Assembly (NCBI GenBank): GCA_021785515.1
Contig: JAJYEX010000003.1
Location: 286,953 to 350,952, forward strand
Reading direction: 5' to 3'
From: Pseudomonadota bacterium
GTDB lineage: Bacteria > Pseudomonadota > Gammaproteobacteria > Acidiferrobacterales > UBA6901
DNA length: 64,000 nt
This document shows, piece by piece, positions 30,088 to 37,451 of the stretch. The position numbers and the translations under genes are program-made. The notes under the pieces were generated by a model. The model was given only the letters and a program-made list of their open reading frames with translations, searched no databases and had not been told where the DNA came from. Positions within the stretch are counted from its first letter, which is position 1, and the number at the start of each line of letters is the position of its first letter.

Positions 30088-30591
30088 ATGAACAAAAAGC
30101 CCTTTTTGTTTGTCCTGTCCGCGTTGGCTTTTGTCGGATTTCTGTCGATCGCTGCAGCCCGGGCCGCGGTGCTGAAGGATACCGACGCCTTGCGTGGTCT
30201 GACTAAGGCCAAGGCAGTGTTCATGATCGACGTCAACAACCCGCAGCGCGTCGGGCATGTGCTGGCGGTGGTGGGCAAGACTGATACCGGTATGCGCGCC
30301 CAGGGTGTGAAGCCGGAAATCGTGGTGGTGTTTGTCGGCCCCGATGTCGCGTTTCTGACCAGGGATCGCCGCGGCATTTCCTACATGGATGAACGGGCAG
30401 TCGCCGGTGTCCAGAAGGCTGTGCAAAAACTGAAAGGCATGGGCGTGAAACTCCAGGCCTGTGGAGTGGCGCTCAAGGGCATGGATATCGCGCCGAGCGA
30501 TGTCATCCCTGACGTACAGCCCGTCGGCAACGGCTACATTTCGGCCATCGGATTCCAGGCCAAGGGATACAATCTGGTGCCGGTGTACTGA
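30088..30591 (+). CDS. Exported DsrE-family protein
   Basis: 167 residues, starting with a signal peptide (FLFVLSALAFVGFLSIAAARA) after a strong GAGGAGG ribosome site. The mature part has the DsrE/DsrF sulfurtransferase-like fold pattern: AKAVFMIDVNNPQRVGHVL, EIVVVFVGPDVAFL, VQKAVQKLKGMGVKLQACG, then a C-terminal GYISAIGFQAKGYNLVPVY. A single Cys sits in LQACGVA, where many members carry the persulfide cysteine. Exported DsrE proteins occur in sulfur-oxidising bacteria; the exact role is unknown. It seems to be a single-gene unit ending at the hairpin at 30611. Confidence 0.82.
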   Translation: MNKKPFLFVLSALAFVGFLSIAAARAAVLKDTDALRGLTKAKAVFMIDVNNPQRVGHVLAVVGKTDTGMRAQGVKPEIVVVFVGPDVAFLTRDRRGISYMDERAVAGVQKAVQKLKGMGVKLQACGVALKGMDIAPSDVIPDVQPVGNGYISAIGFQAKGYNLVPVY

Positions 30592-30610
30592 TCAGTGCCG
30601 ACAGCACAGT

Positions 30611-30635
30611 CCGCTTCCCGTGGTCCGGGAAGCGG
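30611..30635. terminator. Perfect 10-bp hairpin between convergent genes
   Basis: CCGCTTCCCG and CGGGAAGCGG are separated by a five-base loop. It lies 20 bases after the DsrE stop and 10 bases before the stop of the convergent PAP2 gene, where a bidirectional terminator would be expected. There is no T-run on either side, so termination strength is uncertain. Confidence 0.55.
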
Positions 30636-30644
30636 CCCGCGGTT

Positions 30645-31439
30645 TCAGAATTTCGACTTGAGTCCCACGTAAAAGCCATTCGGGAGCAGACTAAGAATAA
30701 ACGGCTCCTTGAAGCGGTGTGCAAAATAGCCGCTGACGATACCCACGACGGCGCCGGACACGACGTCCGTCTGCCAGTGGCCGTGGGCTTTGACGCGGGC
30801 GGCCATGTCGAATGCGGGAACGGCGGCGAGCGCATCGACCCAGGGGTCGGTGCGATGATATTCCATGATGATGGGCGTAACCAGGGCGGTGATGGACGAC
30901 ACATCGCCGCTTGGAAAACTCTGCGCGTGTGTTCCCCTGAACCAGCGGTCGGGGCTGGTGGTCTGGGATGGACGTTCTCTCTGGAAGGTGTATTTCAGTC
31001 CGGCGGTGGACAGCCCGGCGATGGCCGCTGCGTCCAGGCTTTGCCACAGCGTCCGGCCGATCCGGTTGTTGCCGCCTTCCCACACGGCGCCGGCCAGGGT
31101 GATGCCGATCAGTTCCGCAGGAAACTGTCCGACCTTTGCCACTGACCAGATACCACTCGTATCTTCGTGCACGGGGTGGTCGAGCCGGTGCAGGGCGGCC
31201 CAGTCCAGCACACCGAGCGTTGCGCCCGCCAGATAGCTGCCGGCCAGACCGGCGGGGACGCTGCGGCTGCGGTACAGCCGCGTGATCGGATTATTCGACC
31301 AGACGTGATTTCCGGCGCTCACTTCTTTCACCGGAGAGGTCGAGTACATCGGTTCCCCGCTCGCCGCACGGCAGGCCGGTGCCACACATAGCAATGCGGC
31401 AATTGTCATTGCGGCGAAGCGGGGCGCGGGGTTCTTCAT
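30645..31439 (-). CDS. PAP2-family phosphatase, exported, with altered motif 2
   Basis: 264 residues with an N-terminal signal (AAMTIAALLCVAPACRA). The acid phosphatase/vanadium haloperoxidase motifs are KYTFQRERPSQ (motif 1), SFPSGDVSS (motif 2) and ARVKAHGHWQTDVVSG (motif 3, with the nucleophilic His and its Asp). In motif 2 the catalytic His of the usual PSGH is Asp. The C-terminus NGFYVGLKSKF ends in Phe like an outer-membrane strand. The substrate may be a lipid phosphate or undecaprenyl pyrophosphate; that is not determinable here. Confidence 0.82.
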   Translation of the reverse strand: MKNPAPRFAAMTIAALLCVAPACRAASGEPMYSTSPVKEVSAGNHVWSNNPITRLYRSRSVPAGLAGSYLAGATLGVLDWAALHRLDHPVHEDTSGIWSVAKVGQFPAELIGITLAGAVWEGGNNRIGRTLWQSLDAAAIAGLSTAGLKYTFQRERPSQTTSPDRWFRGTHAQSFPSGDVSSITALVTPIIMEYHRTDPWVDALAAVPAFDMAARVKAHGHWQTDVVSGAVVGIVSGYFAHRFKEPFILSLLPNGFYVGLKSKF

Positions 31440-31945
31440 GGACTCTCCGCCAGGAGTTCCTGGACTGTAGGGTGCAATGAACTGCGGATGCCCTGAGTAA
31501 CCATGGCACCGGGGCTGGCAGGCAAATACCTGTCCATCCGGATTGCCTGGAAACCTCCGGTGGCTGCCCGATAGGGCGACCGGCCTGCGGGGTACGGGCG
31601 CGCGGACGGCGCGGCAGGATTGATGTTTCGCAAGCGGACATCCTTGGCAGGCGATTGTCAGTTAGTCGCCCAAGCTGCCGAATAGTTCCTTTGCGTAAGA
31701 ACGGTCTGCCAGTCCGGCGCAACCATGCACTGTTCTCTTTCGGTTTCGCGCGCCGTCCATGTTTCCTGATCGCGCCACGATCTGACGACCGCGGCCGTTC
31801 GCACCGTGAGGTATCGGCTGCAGCGCAATGACGGTGCAGATGCGTGCCATTCGACACTTCCCGGGGGCATTTGACGCCATGGAGCGCCTGTGTTAAAAAT
31901 CCCCGCGCGATATTCCCGGTATGAAATTTTCGAGGTGAGCTGGAC
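31440..31945 (+). other. Intergenic region between divergent genes
   Basis: About 500 bases between the leftward PAP2 gene and the rightward lipoprotein gene. A long minus-strand frame (from 31658 to beyond 32665) crosses it but overlaps the lipoprotein on the opposite strand and has no recognisable features. The region is likely to hold the two divergent promoters. Just before the lipoprotein gene, GGTGAGC is a weak ribosome site. Confidence 0.4.
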
Positions 31946-32467
31946 ATGAATAGCCGTCTGTTTGCCGTTGGCGCAATCGCTGCCGCGGTTATGCTGGCCG
32001 GGTGCCAGACCCCCGGTGCGAACCTGCAGGCGAACGCCTACCAGGCGAGCCAGGTGAATACCCGTCAGGCTGCCAAGGTCGTCACGATACTGGCCGTCAT
32101 GCCCGCGAAGGTCGAGGTAAGTAACGCCCAGGCGAAGCACACCGCCCAGCTGTTGGGGGGTGTGCTCGGCGCAGCCCTGGGTGCGGTTGCAGGCAACAAT
32201 GTCGGTGCTCACTCGACGGCCAATTCCGTGGTCGGAATGGTGGCCGGAGGCGTGGTCGGTGCCAGTGCCGGGTCGCTTGCGCCTGGCAAGGTCCTCGTGA
32301 ATGGGGTATCGATCACTTACGAAGACGGAAGCAGGACGTTCAATTCGGCCCAGGTGGGGGAATTGTGCCAGTTTACCCCGGGCAAGGCTGTGATGGTGTC
32401 GACGTCCCCCATGGATACGCGCATCCAGCCCAATGCGACCTGTCCCCCCCCAACGCCGGCTCCCTGA
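31946..32467 (+). CDS. SlyB-like glycine-zipper lipoprotein
   Basis: 173 residues. The signal peptide ends in the lipobox LAGC at residue ~19, so the protein is lipid-anchored, probably to the outer membrane. A short SlyB/Pcp-like beta segment (AAKVVTILAVMPAKVEV) precedes a two-helix glycine zipper (LLGGVLGAALGAVAGNNVG, then VVGMVAGGVVGASAGS). The C-terminus is Pro-rich. Relatives stabilise the outer membrane under stress. It lies 15 bases upstream of a coiled-coil protein, probably co-transcribed. Confidence 0.82.
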   Translation: MNSRLFAVGAIAAAVMLAGCQTPGANLQANAYQASQVNTRQAAKVVTILAVMPAKVEVSNAQAKHTAQLLGGVLGAALGAVAGNNVGAHSTANSVVGMVAGGVVGASAGSLAPGKVLVNGVSITYEDGSRTFNSAQVGELCQFTPGKAVMVSTSPMDTRIQPNATCPPPTPAP

Positions 32468-32482
32468 TAACAGGCTCTTACC

Positions 32483-32929
32483 GTGATCAGACAAAGCAAC
32501 AGCATATTGATCGCCGTCGTCACCGCATTGTTCATGGCGGCCCCGGCGTTTGCGCAGTCCTCGCTGTCGGACCAGATCAATTCGGTTTACGCCGTACAGC
32601 GCAAACAGGATGCGGCGCGGCGTGCGGAACAGCAAAAGCGTGAAGCGCAGCGGAAGGCGGAGCATGCCGCGGCCCTGCGGGCTGCCCGGGAACGCCAGGC
32701 CGACGCCGAGGCTGATGAGGAACGTAGGGAGCGGTATGTCGACAAGCTTCGGGCATTGAAGATCCAGCAGCAGGAACTGAAGCTTCAGGCTGAAAAGGAC
32801 CGGCTGGCCCGTGAAGATAAGGTCACCGGTGCCAACGTGAGGAAGGAGAATGCCGAGACGGATCTCATCAAATCGCGGGCTGATGCCAACAACAATGCGG
32901 TGTCTTCCGGCCCCAAGACCGGGAACTAG
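32483..32929 (+). CDS. Exported coiled-coil protein (DUF5384-like)
   Basis: 148 residues. The signal peptide ends in TALFMAAPAFAQ; the mature protein is almost entirely a charged helix rich in Arg, Glu, Gln and Ala (for example RAEQQKREAQRKAEHAAALR), predicted to be a long coiled coil, with a small polar tail. It resembles the DUF5384 group, an assignment I make from composition and layout with moderate certainty. It pairs with the SlyB-like lipoprotein, so both may serve the envelope. Confidence 0.7.
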   Translation: MIRQSNSILIAVVTALFMAAPAFAQSSLSDQINSVYAVQRKQDAARRAEQQKREAQRKAEHAAALRAARERQADAEADEERRERYVDKLRALKIQQQELKLQAEKDRLAREDKVTGANVRKENAETDLIKSRADANNNAVSSGPKTGN

Positions 32930-33429
32930 CCTCGCAGTCTGAGCGCTGGCTGGCGCTGATCTTGCGATGCGGCAGGGAACAGCCTTGGCAGAAGCGGTGG
33001 AGGAGTGCGCGCGTCCCCTTTCTGTAATGTAAGAGAGCAGCCGGTTTCTTATCCCATGTCAGCTCAAAGTTTCCTGCGGTACTTCCGGATTGCGGAATGC
33101 CGGGCGGGTGCGTGACCGGAAGTTGCGCCCGGGCATGAGGCCTGTCTGGTAGCGTTATCCGGATGCCTCGGTATTCGCCCGTGCACCTTTTTCAGGCAAC
33201 TGGCCTGCCCCCTGCACAAGAGCTGTGCAGAAACTGATATTCACGCTTCATCCCCGGGGCCCGAGGTGCGGCCAGTTTATTCATCTAAACAGAAAGTTAG
33301 ATTATCTGGCATCGATTGGCACGCAATGTGCTAATACCTATTGCCATCGTCAATCACGCCCGGGCCGGGTGATGCGGTCTGGCTGCCTGACAGCTGCGGC
33401 GGCATTCGATTCCGGAGTGCGATCGATAT
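32930..33429 (+). other. Upstream region of nasT
   Basis: A 500-base gap before the nitrate-assimilation genes. No coding frame is convincing; the frames crossing it show no family features. A possible sigma-54 promoter is listed separately at 33200. AT-rich stretches around 33280-33310 are another candidate promoter area. Confidence 0.45.
33200..33216 (+). promoter_or_regulatory. Possible sigma-54 (-24/-12) promoter for nasT
   Basis: CTGGCCTGCCCCCTGCA contains GG, exactly ten bases, then GC, the invariant spacing of sigma-54 promoters. The -24 side matches well (CTGGC), but the -12 element has CTGC instead of TTGC. It lies about 210 bases upstream of nasT. Nitrogen-regulated operons commonly use sigma-54, which makes this plausible, but GG-N10-GC arises by chance in GC-rich DNA. 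Confidence 0.3.
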
Positions 33430-34044
33430 ATGGTGGTGATGCCCGATGTGAAGAGAAGCGACGTCCGCAAGCTGCGGGTTCTGTTGATAGACCACAGTGT
33501 CGGGCGCGCGGCGATCCTGGAGCGGGCGTTGCAGGATGCCGGCTACGTGGTCGCGGCGAAGCTTACCGGTGTGATGAACCTCTACAAAGAAGTGGAGCGG
33601 ATCGAACCGGACGTGATCATTATCGACCTGGAGTCGCCCGACCGCGATATGCTGGAGCAGATGCGGGAGATCAGTCGCGACCGGCCCAAGCCGGTGGTGA
33701 TGTTCGCGGAAGACGATGATAGCGATACCATCCGCCAGGCGGTCAAGGCCGGTGTGAGCGCCTATGTGGTGGACGGATTGTCGGCCAAGCGCGTTAAGCC
33801 GCTGATGGAGGTGGCGATCGCGCGGTTTCGGGAATACCAGGCGCTGCGCGAGGAGCTGCTGCACGCCAAGGTCTCGCTGGCGGAACGCAAGCTGGTCGAG
33901 AAGGCGAAGGGGCTGCTGATGCAGCGCCGTGGAATGAGTGAAGATGAGGCCTACAAGGCCTTACGCAAGATGGCGATGGACGGAAACAGGCGCCTCGCCG
34001 AAGTAGCTGAGAACATTCTGGCCGTTGCCAACATATTGATCTGA
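33430..34044 (+). CDS. nasT: ANTAR-domain response regulator NasT
   Basis: RNA-binding antiterminator of nitrate assimilation, 204 residues from ATG 33430 (201 from ATG 33439; neither has a strong ribosome site). The N-terminal receiver-like domain has VRKLRVLLIDHSVGRAAILE and DVIIIDLESPDRDM, where the phosphorylatable Asp position is followed by Leu-Glu. After a short helix comes the C-terminal ANTAR domain, ERKLVEKAKGLLMQRRGMSE then DEAYKALRKMAMDGNRRLAEV. In known systems NasS holds NasT inactive until nitrate binds NasS. The target is the RNA leader that follows directly. Confidence 0.93.
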   Translation: MVVMPDVKRSDVRKLRVLLIDHSVGRAAILERALQDAGYVVAAKLTGVMNLYKEVERIEPDVIIIDLESPDRDMLEQMREISRDRPKPVVMFAEDDDSDTIRQAVKAGVSAYVVDGLSAKRVKPLMEVAIARFREYQALREELLHAKVSLAERKLVEKAKGLLMQRRGMSEDEAYKALRKMAMDGNRRLAEVAENILAVANILI

Positions 34045-34063
34045 TAACGGCCGGCTGAAATTT

Positions 34064-34103
34064 GCGGACCAATGGCGGTCCGCGCGCGAACAAAGGCGTT
34101 CGT
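34064..34103 (+). promoter_or_regulatory. Two-hairpin ANTAR RNA target in the nrtP leader
   Basis: Hairpin P1 is GCGGACC / GGTCCGC (34064-34083) closing the six-base loop AATGGC. Hairpin P2 is CGAAC / GTTCG (34087-34102, with a possible G-T closing pair) closing the six-base loop AAAGGC. Both loops have A at position 1 and G at position 4, the conserved identities of ANTAR-protein targets. The 3' arm of P2 is the same DNA as the 5' arm of the terminator at 34093-34144, so the two structures exclude each other. Confidence 0.88.
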
Positions 34104-34144
34104 CCTCCGCATGGCTCATGCGGCAGGCCGGACGCCTTTTTTTT
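34093..34144 (+). terminator. Intrinsic terminator attenuating the nitrate operon
   Basis: The outer stem AAGGCGTTCG pairs with CGGACGCCTT (one G-T pair), enclosing an inner stem CCGCATG / CATGCGG, and the 3' arm runs straight into eight T residues. It lies between nasT and nrtP. Its 5' arm includes the loop and 3' arm of ANTAR hairpin P2, so NasT binding should prevent its formation. Confidence 0.92.
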
Positions 34145-34249
34145 GGTTCCGGGGGCGGCGATGGCCATTGCCATTGCCATTGCCGGTTCCGCGGATGGAC
34201 GTGGGATGCCTTGAATGAAACATGCATCTTCCAACGGTGAGGTGGAGCG

Positions 34250-35656
34250 ATGAAAGTTATCAAGACGCATAAGGTGGAGCAGCTGGTCATGGCGGCGGTA
34301 GCGTTCTTCTGGTGTTTCCTGATGTGGTTCGCCAGTGCCGCATTTGTTCCGACCATCGCCTCGCAGTTCCATCTCGGCATCAAAGGGGTGGCTCTGCTGG
34401 CAAGTTCGGCCATCTGGACAGCGCCGCTGGCACGGCCGGTGGCCGGGTGGCTGGCCGACAAGATCGGCGCCCCCAAGGCGTTTGTCATGATTCTAGTGGT
34501 GTGCGGCAGCTTCAGCATCCTGTCAGGCATGGCCAAGACCCTTGCCCCGATGGTGGGAATGTCGCAATACCACTTTCTGTTCTGGACCCGGGTCATTGTT
34601 GCCACCGCCGGCGTATCGTTCGTTATTGGTGTTCAGCATGTGGCGCAGTGGTTTGAGCCGGCGGAAATGGGTACGGCTGAGGGGCTGTATGCGGGCACCG
34701 GCAACGTGGGTGCCGGTGCTGGCGCCCTGCTTCTGCCGCGTCTCTACGGGCTGGATTACAATACCGCGTTTATCCATCTGGGTATCGTCGCCCTCATCAT
34801 CGCCGGCTGGGTCGTATGGCGCGGGGTGCCGGCGAAGAGCGCTGAGCAGTCGCGCATGGCGAAGAAGTCGGCAACGCTGCGCGACGGCGTGTTCGTATGG
34901 ACCCGTTACGCTGCCCTTGCGCTGATGCTGGCCTACGCTATGTCGTTTGGCCTGGAGATCGGGATGGACGCCTGGTTGCCGGGTTACTATAAGATCGGTT
35001 TCGGCGGGGCGATCAAGGCGTTGGGGTTCCATTCGCTGCAGGATGTACAGATCGCAGCCGGGTCGTTCGCCGCGGTCCTGTCATTCAACGCCTCGCTGTT
35101 TCGGCCGTTGTCCGGATGGATTTCGGATATCTGGCAGCGTAACCGGTGGACGCCATTCCCGTTTCTGTCCAAGAAGCTGGAATACTCGCCGCGTATCCAC
35201 TGGCTGATGTTATCGTTGTTGTGCATCACCGTCATGATGGTGATGCTGACCATCGCCGGCATGTCGGGCCATATTGTTGCCTCGGTGATCATCCTGGCAT
35301 TCTTCGGGGTGGCGCTTGCATTCGGAACCGGTGGCACCTTCGCCATTGTGCCTCTGATGTTCCGGGAGCGCCCCGGGGTTGCAGCGGGTTTCATCGGCGG
35401 TGTTTCCTGCATCGGGGGCATCGTCTATCCGCTGATCTACGGCAAGGTGGCAACCGTATTCGGCCCAGGTGCCATTCACCTGGGCTATGCGATCGTTGCA
35501 CTTTCCCTGTTCATTCCGTTCATTCTCTACTTCGTTTGGGCGATGCGTTGGGACGTCCATCCCGAGGAGCACGGGGTCGGCAGCAAGGAAAGATGGCTGG
35601 GCGCGCGGCTGTCGCCGGCCATCGATGGCATCGCGGAACCGGCGCGCAGTGAATAA
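34250..35656 (+). CDS. nrtP: Nitrate/nitrite MFS transporter (NarK/NrtP family)
   Basis: Inner-membrane nitrate importer of 468 residues with 12 predicted spans. Family features include the nitrate-signature Gly-rich helices, GLYAGTGNVGAGAGALLLP near residue 145 and FIGGVSCIGGIVYPL near 385, and the Arg-bearing RPVAGWLADKIG after span 2. The C-terminal ~35 residues are cytoplasmic. The gene is the first after the ANTAR leader, with GGTGGAGCG before ATG 34250. It supplies nitrate to NasA encoded downstream. Confidence 0.93.
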   Translation: MKVIKTHKVEQLVMAAVAFFWCFLMWFASAAFVPTIASQFHLGIKGVALLASSAIWTAPLARPVAGWLADKIGAPKAFVMILVVCGSFSILSGMAKTLAPMVGMSQYHFLFWTRVIVATAGVSFVIGVQHVAQWFEPAEMGTAEGLYAGTGNVGAGAGALLLPRLYGLDYNTAFIHLGIVALIIAGWVVWRGVPAKSAEQSRMAKKSATLRDGVFVWTRYAALALMLAYAMSFGLEIGMDAWLPGYYKIGFGGAIKALGFHSLQDVQIAAGSFAAVLSFNASLFRPLSGWISDIWQRNRWTPFPFLSKKLEYSPRIHWLMLSLLCITVMMVMLTIAGMSGHIVASVIILAFFGVALAFGTGGTFAIVPLMFRERPGVAAGFIGGVSCIGGIVYPLIYGKVATVFGPGAIHLGYAIVALSLFIPFILYFVWAMRWDVHPEEHGVGSKERWLGARLSPAIDGIAEPARSE

Positions 35657-35671
35657 GAGGGGGACGACATC

Positions 35672-35944
35672 ATGCGTAGATACGGAATGGGCAGTGCAGT
35701 GACTGACGGTGAAGTTCATGTGCATGAGCCATGGTACAAATACGGCATCGGTGTGCTGTTTATGGAAGTGGCGATCGCCGTAGCAATAAGTGTTTTCGCC
35801 ATAGCGATGGGGCTGTCCGGAAAACCGGTGGCGTTTCAGAAACACGTCGAATTCGCCAAAAAACCCGCGCTTGCGAAGCCGGTCGCATGCCCCAGATCGG
35901 GCCGTTCGGATGGGTATATGTCTGTAGCGCCAGTCAAGCCATGA
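35672..35944 (+). CDS. Small single-span membrane protein in the nitrate operon
   Basis: 90 residues after an AGAGGGGGA ribosome site, 15 bases past nrtP. The N-terminal part is hydrophilic and His-bearing (VHVHEPWYKYG); one span follows (IGVLFMEVAIAVAISVFAIAMGL), then a basic tail with one Cys. I do not recognise the family. The stop overlaps the next small gene (ATGA). Its position between the nitrate transporter and NasS suggests an accessory of nitrate uptake or of a membrane complex; this is inference only. Confidence 0.7.
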   Translation: MRRYGMGSAVTDGEVHVHEPWYKYGIGVLFMEVAIAVAISVFAIAMGLSGKPVAFQKHVEFAKKPALAKPVACPRSGRSDGYMSVAPVKP

Positions 35945-36162
35945 GCGGCATAGGCAAGCGCGTGATGTCGGGGCGGGCCACAGTGAACCGTCCGGTCGCG
36001 GCCAAGGGGAATAAACACGTCGCGACCGGCAATCCGGTTTCCGTCGCCCGCTATATACCGCTGGTGGCAGCGGCCGGCCTGGCCGGTCTGGCGGTGAGCC
36101 TGTTTTTGCTAACCGCGCATACCGGTTTTCTGCTGCACATGCTGACAGGAGTGCTGAAATGA
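35941..36162 (+). CDS. Second small single-span membrane protein in the nitrate operon
   Basis: 73 residues from ATG 35941. A basic, polar N-terminus of about 35 residues is followed by one long hydrophobic stretch (YIPLVAAAGLAGLAVSLFLL) and a short tail ending HMLTGVLK. Both ends overlap neighbours by four bases (ATGA with the gene before and with nasS after), so its translation is coupled to theirs, good evidence that it is a real gene. No family recognised. It may act with the 90-residue protein encoded just upstream. Confidence 0.68.
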   Translation: MSGIGKRVMSGRATVNRPVAAKGNKHVATGNPVSVARYIPLVAAAGLAGLAVSLFLLTAHTGFLLHMLTGVLK

Positions 36163-37436
36163 CTGTGGTGCTGAAACAGGATCTGGAAAAGCCTCAGCTT
36201 ACGCTGGGATTCGTTCCGCTGACGGACTGTGCGCCGCTGGTGATAGCGCAGGAAAAAGGAATTTTCCGCCGCTACGGGCTGGAGGTGACTCTCTCCAAGG
36301 AGACTTCATGGGCCAATATTCGCGACAAGGTGGCGCTGGGAATTCTGGATGGCGCCCAGATGCTCGCACCGATGGTGCTGGGCATGAGTTGCGGTGTCGG
36401 CCCGGTGAAAAAGGCCATGGTCACCGCCCTTAGTCTCGATCTGAACGGCAACGCCATTACGGTCTCAAACGCGTTGTATGCAATTATGCAGGCCTGTGCG
36501 CCGCACGATGCGCCGTTGCCAAATCGAAGCGCTCACGTTCTGAAACAGGTGATCGATGCGCGACGCAACAATGGCGAAAAGCCGCTCAGCTTTGCAACCG
36601 TGTTCCCCACGGCTACCCATACCTACGAACTGCGATACTGGATGGCGTCGGCCGGCATCAATCCGGATCGCGACGTACGCCTGGTGGTGGTGCCGCCGCC
36701 GCAGATGAGGGCACACCTGGAGAGCGGTGACGTCGACGGCTTCTGTGTCGGTGAGCCGTGGAATGCCGCGGTGGTGCATGCCGGGATCGGACGCACCCTG
36801 ATTACAAAGTATGAGCTTTGGAACAACAGTCCGGAGAAGGTGCTGGGCGTCACCCGGGAATGGGCCGAGCAATATCCGCATACGCACCGGGCGCTGCTTA
36901 TGGCGCTGCTGGAGGCGGCGCGCTGGCTGGATCAGCCGAATTGCCGGCGTGAGGCGGCGGCGCTTATTGCGTGTGGACGCTACGTGCAGGCGCCGGAGGA
37001 GATCGTTGCGATGTCGATGAATGGGGCCTACCGCTATGCGTTCGACGAGGTCCCGCGGGACCTGCCTGACTTCAATGTGTTTCATCGCTACGCTGCCAAT
37101 TTTCCGTGGCGCTCCCATGCGATCTGGTTTCTTACGCAGATGGTTCGCTGGCGGCAGCTTAGGGGGCAGGTAAATTTTCGCCGTATCGCCGAGACTGTCT
37201 ATCGCCCCGACCTGTTTCGCGATGCCGCCGCGCTCCTCGGCATACCGGCACCGGGCGTCGACTACAAGACCGAAGGGGAACATGCCGCGCCCTGGTTGTT
37301 CGACTCCAGGATTACGCTGGGCAGTGACTTGTTTATCGATGGGCGCACGTTCAATCCGGACGATCCCATCGGCTATCTGGCCGGTATTGTGCCGGTAGCT
37401 GGTCGCAGCAATGTTGTGCCGCTGGTCAGGCGCTGA
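36159..37436 (+). CDS. nasS: Nitrate sensor NasS (NrtA/CmpA-like, no signal peptide)
   Basis: 425 residues of the NrtA/CmpA nitrate-binding fold, starting LGFVPLTDCAPLVIAQEKGIF, the first ligand-lobe block of that family. Other landmarks are VALGILDGAQMLAPM, the GDVDGFCVGEPWNA segment and FRDAAALLGIP. There is no signal peptide or twin-arginine motif, so it is cytoplasmic, as NasS is and as periplasmic NrtA is not. No NrtB or NrtD genes accompany it. Together with the nasT gene upstream it should form the NasS/NasT switch: nitrate on NasS frees NasT. Confidence 0.87.
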   Translation: MTVVLKQDLEKPQLTLGFVPLTDCAPLVIAQEKGIFRRYGLEVTLSKETSWANIRDKVALGILDGAQMLAPMVLGMSCGVGPVKKAMVTALSLDLNGNAITVSNALYAIMQACAPHDAPLPNRSAHVLKQVIDARRNNGEKPLSFATVFPTATHTYELRYWMASAGINPDRDVRLVVVPPPQMRAHLESGDVDGFCVGEPWNAAVVHAGIGRTLITKYELWNNSPEKVLGVTREWAEQYPHTHRALLMALLEAARWLDQPNCRREAAALIACGRYVQAPEEIVAMSMNGAYRYAFDEVPRDLPDFNVFHRYAANFPWRSHAIWFLTQMVRWRQLRGQVNFRRIAETVYRPDLFRDAAALLGIPAPGVDYKTEGEHAAPWLFDSRITLGSDLFIDGRTFNPDDPIGYLAGIVPVAGRSNVVPLVRR

Positions 37437-37451
37437 GCGGGAGGGGCACCG

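Noticed and set aside
36159..37436. Periplasmic NrtA of a nitrate ABC transporter
   Set aside because: The fold fits, but there is no signal peptide, no NrtB/NrtD gene, and nasT with its RNA target is in the same locus, so NasS is the better call.
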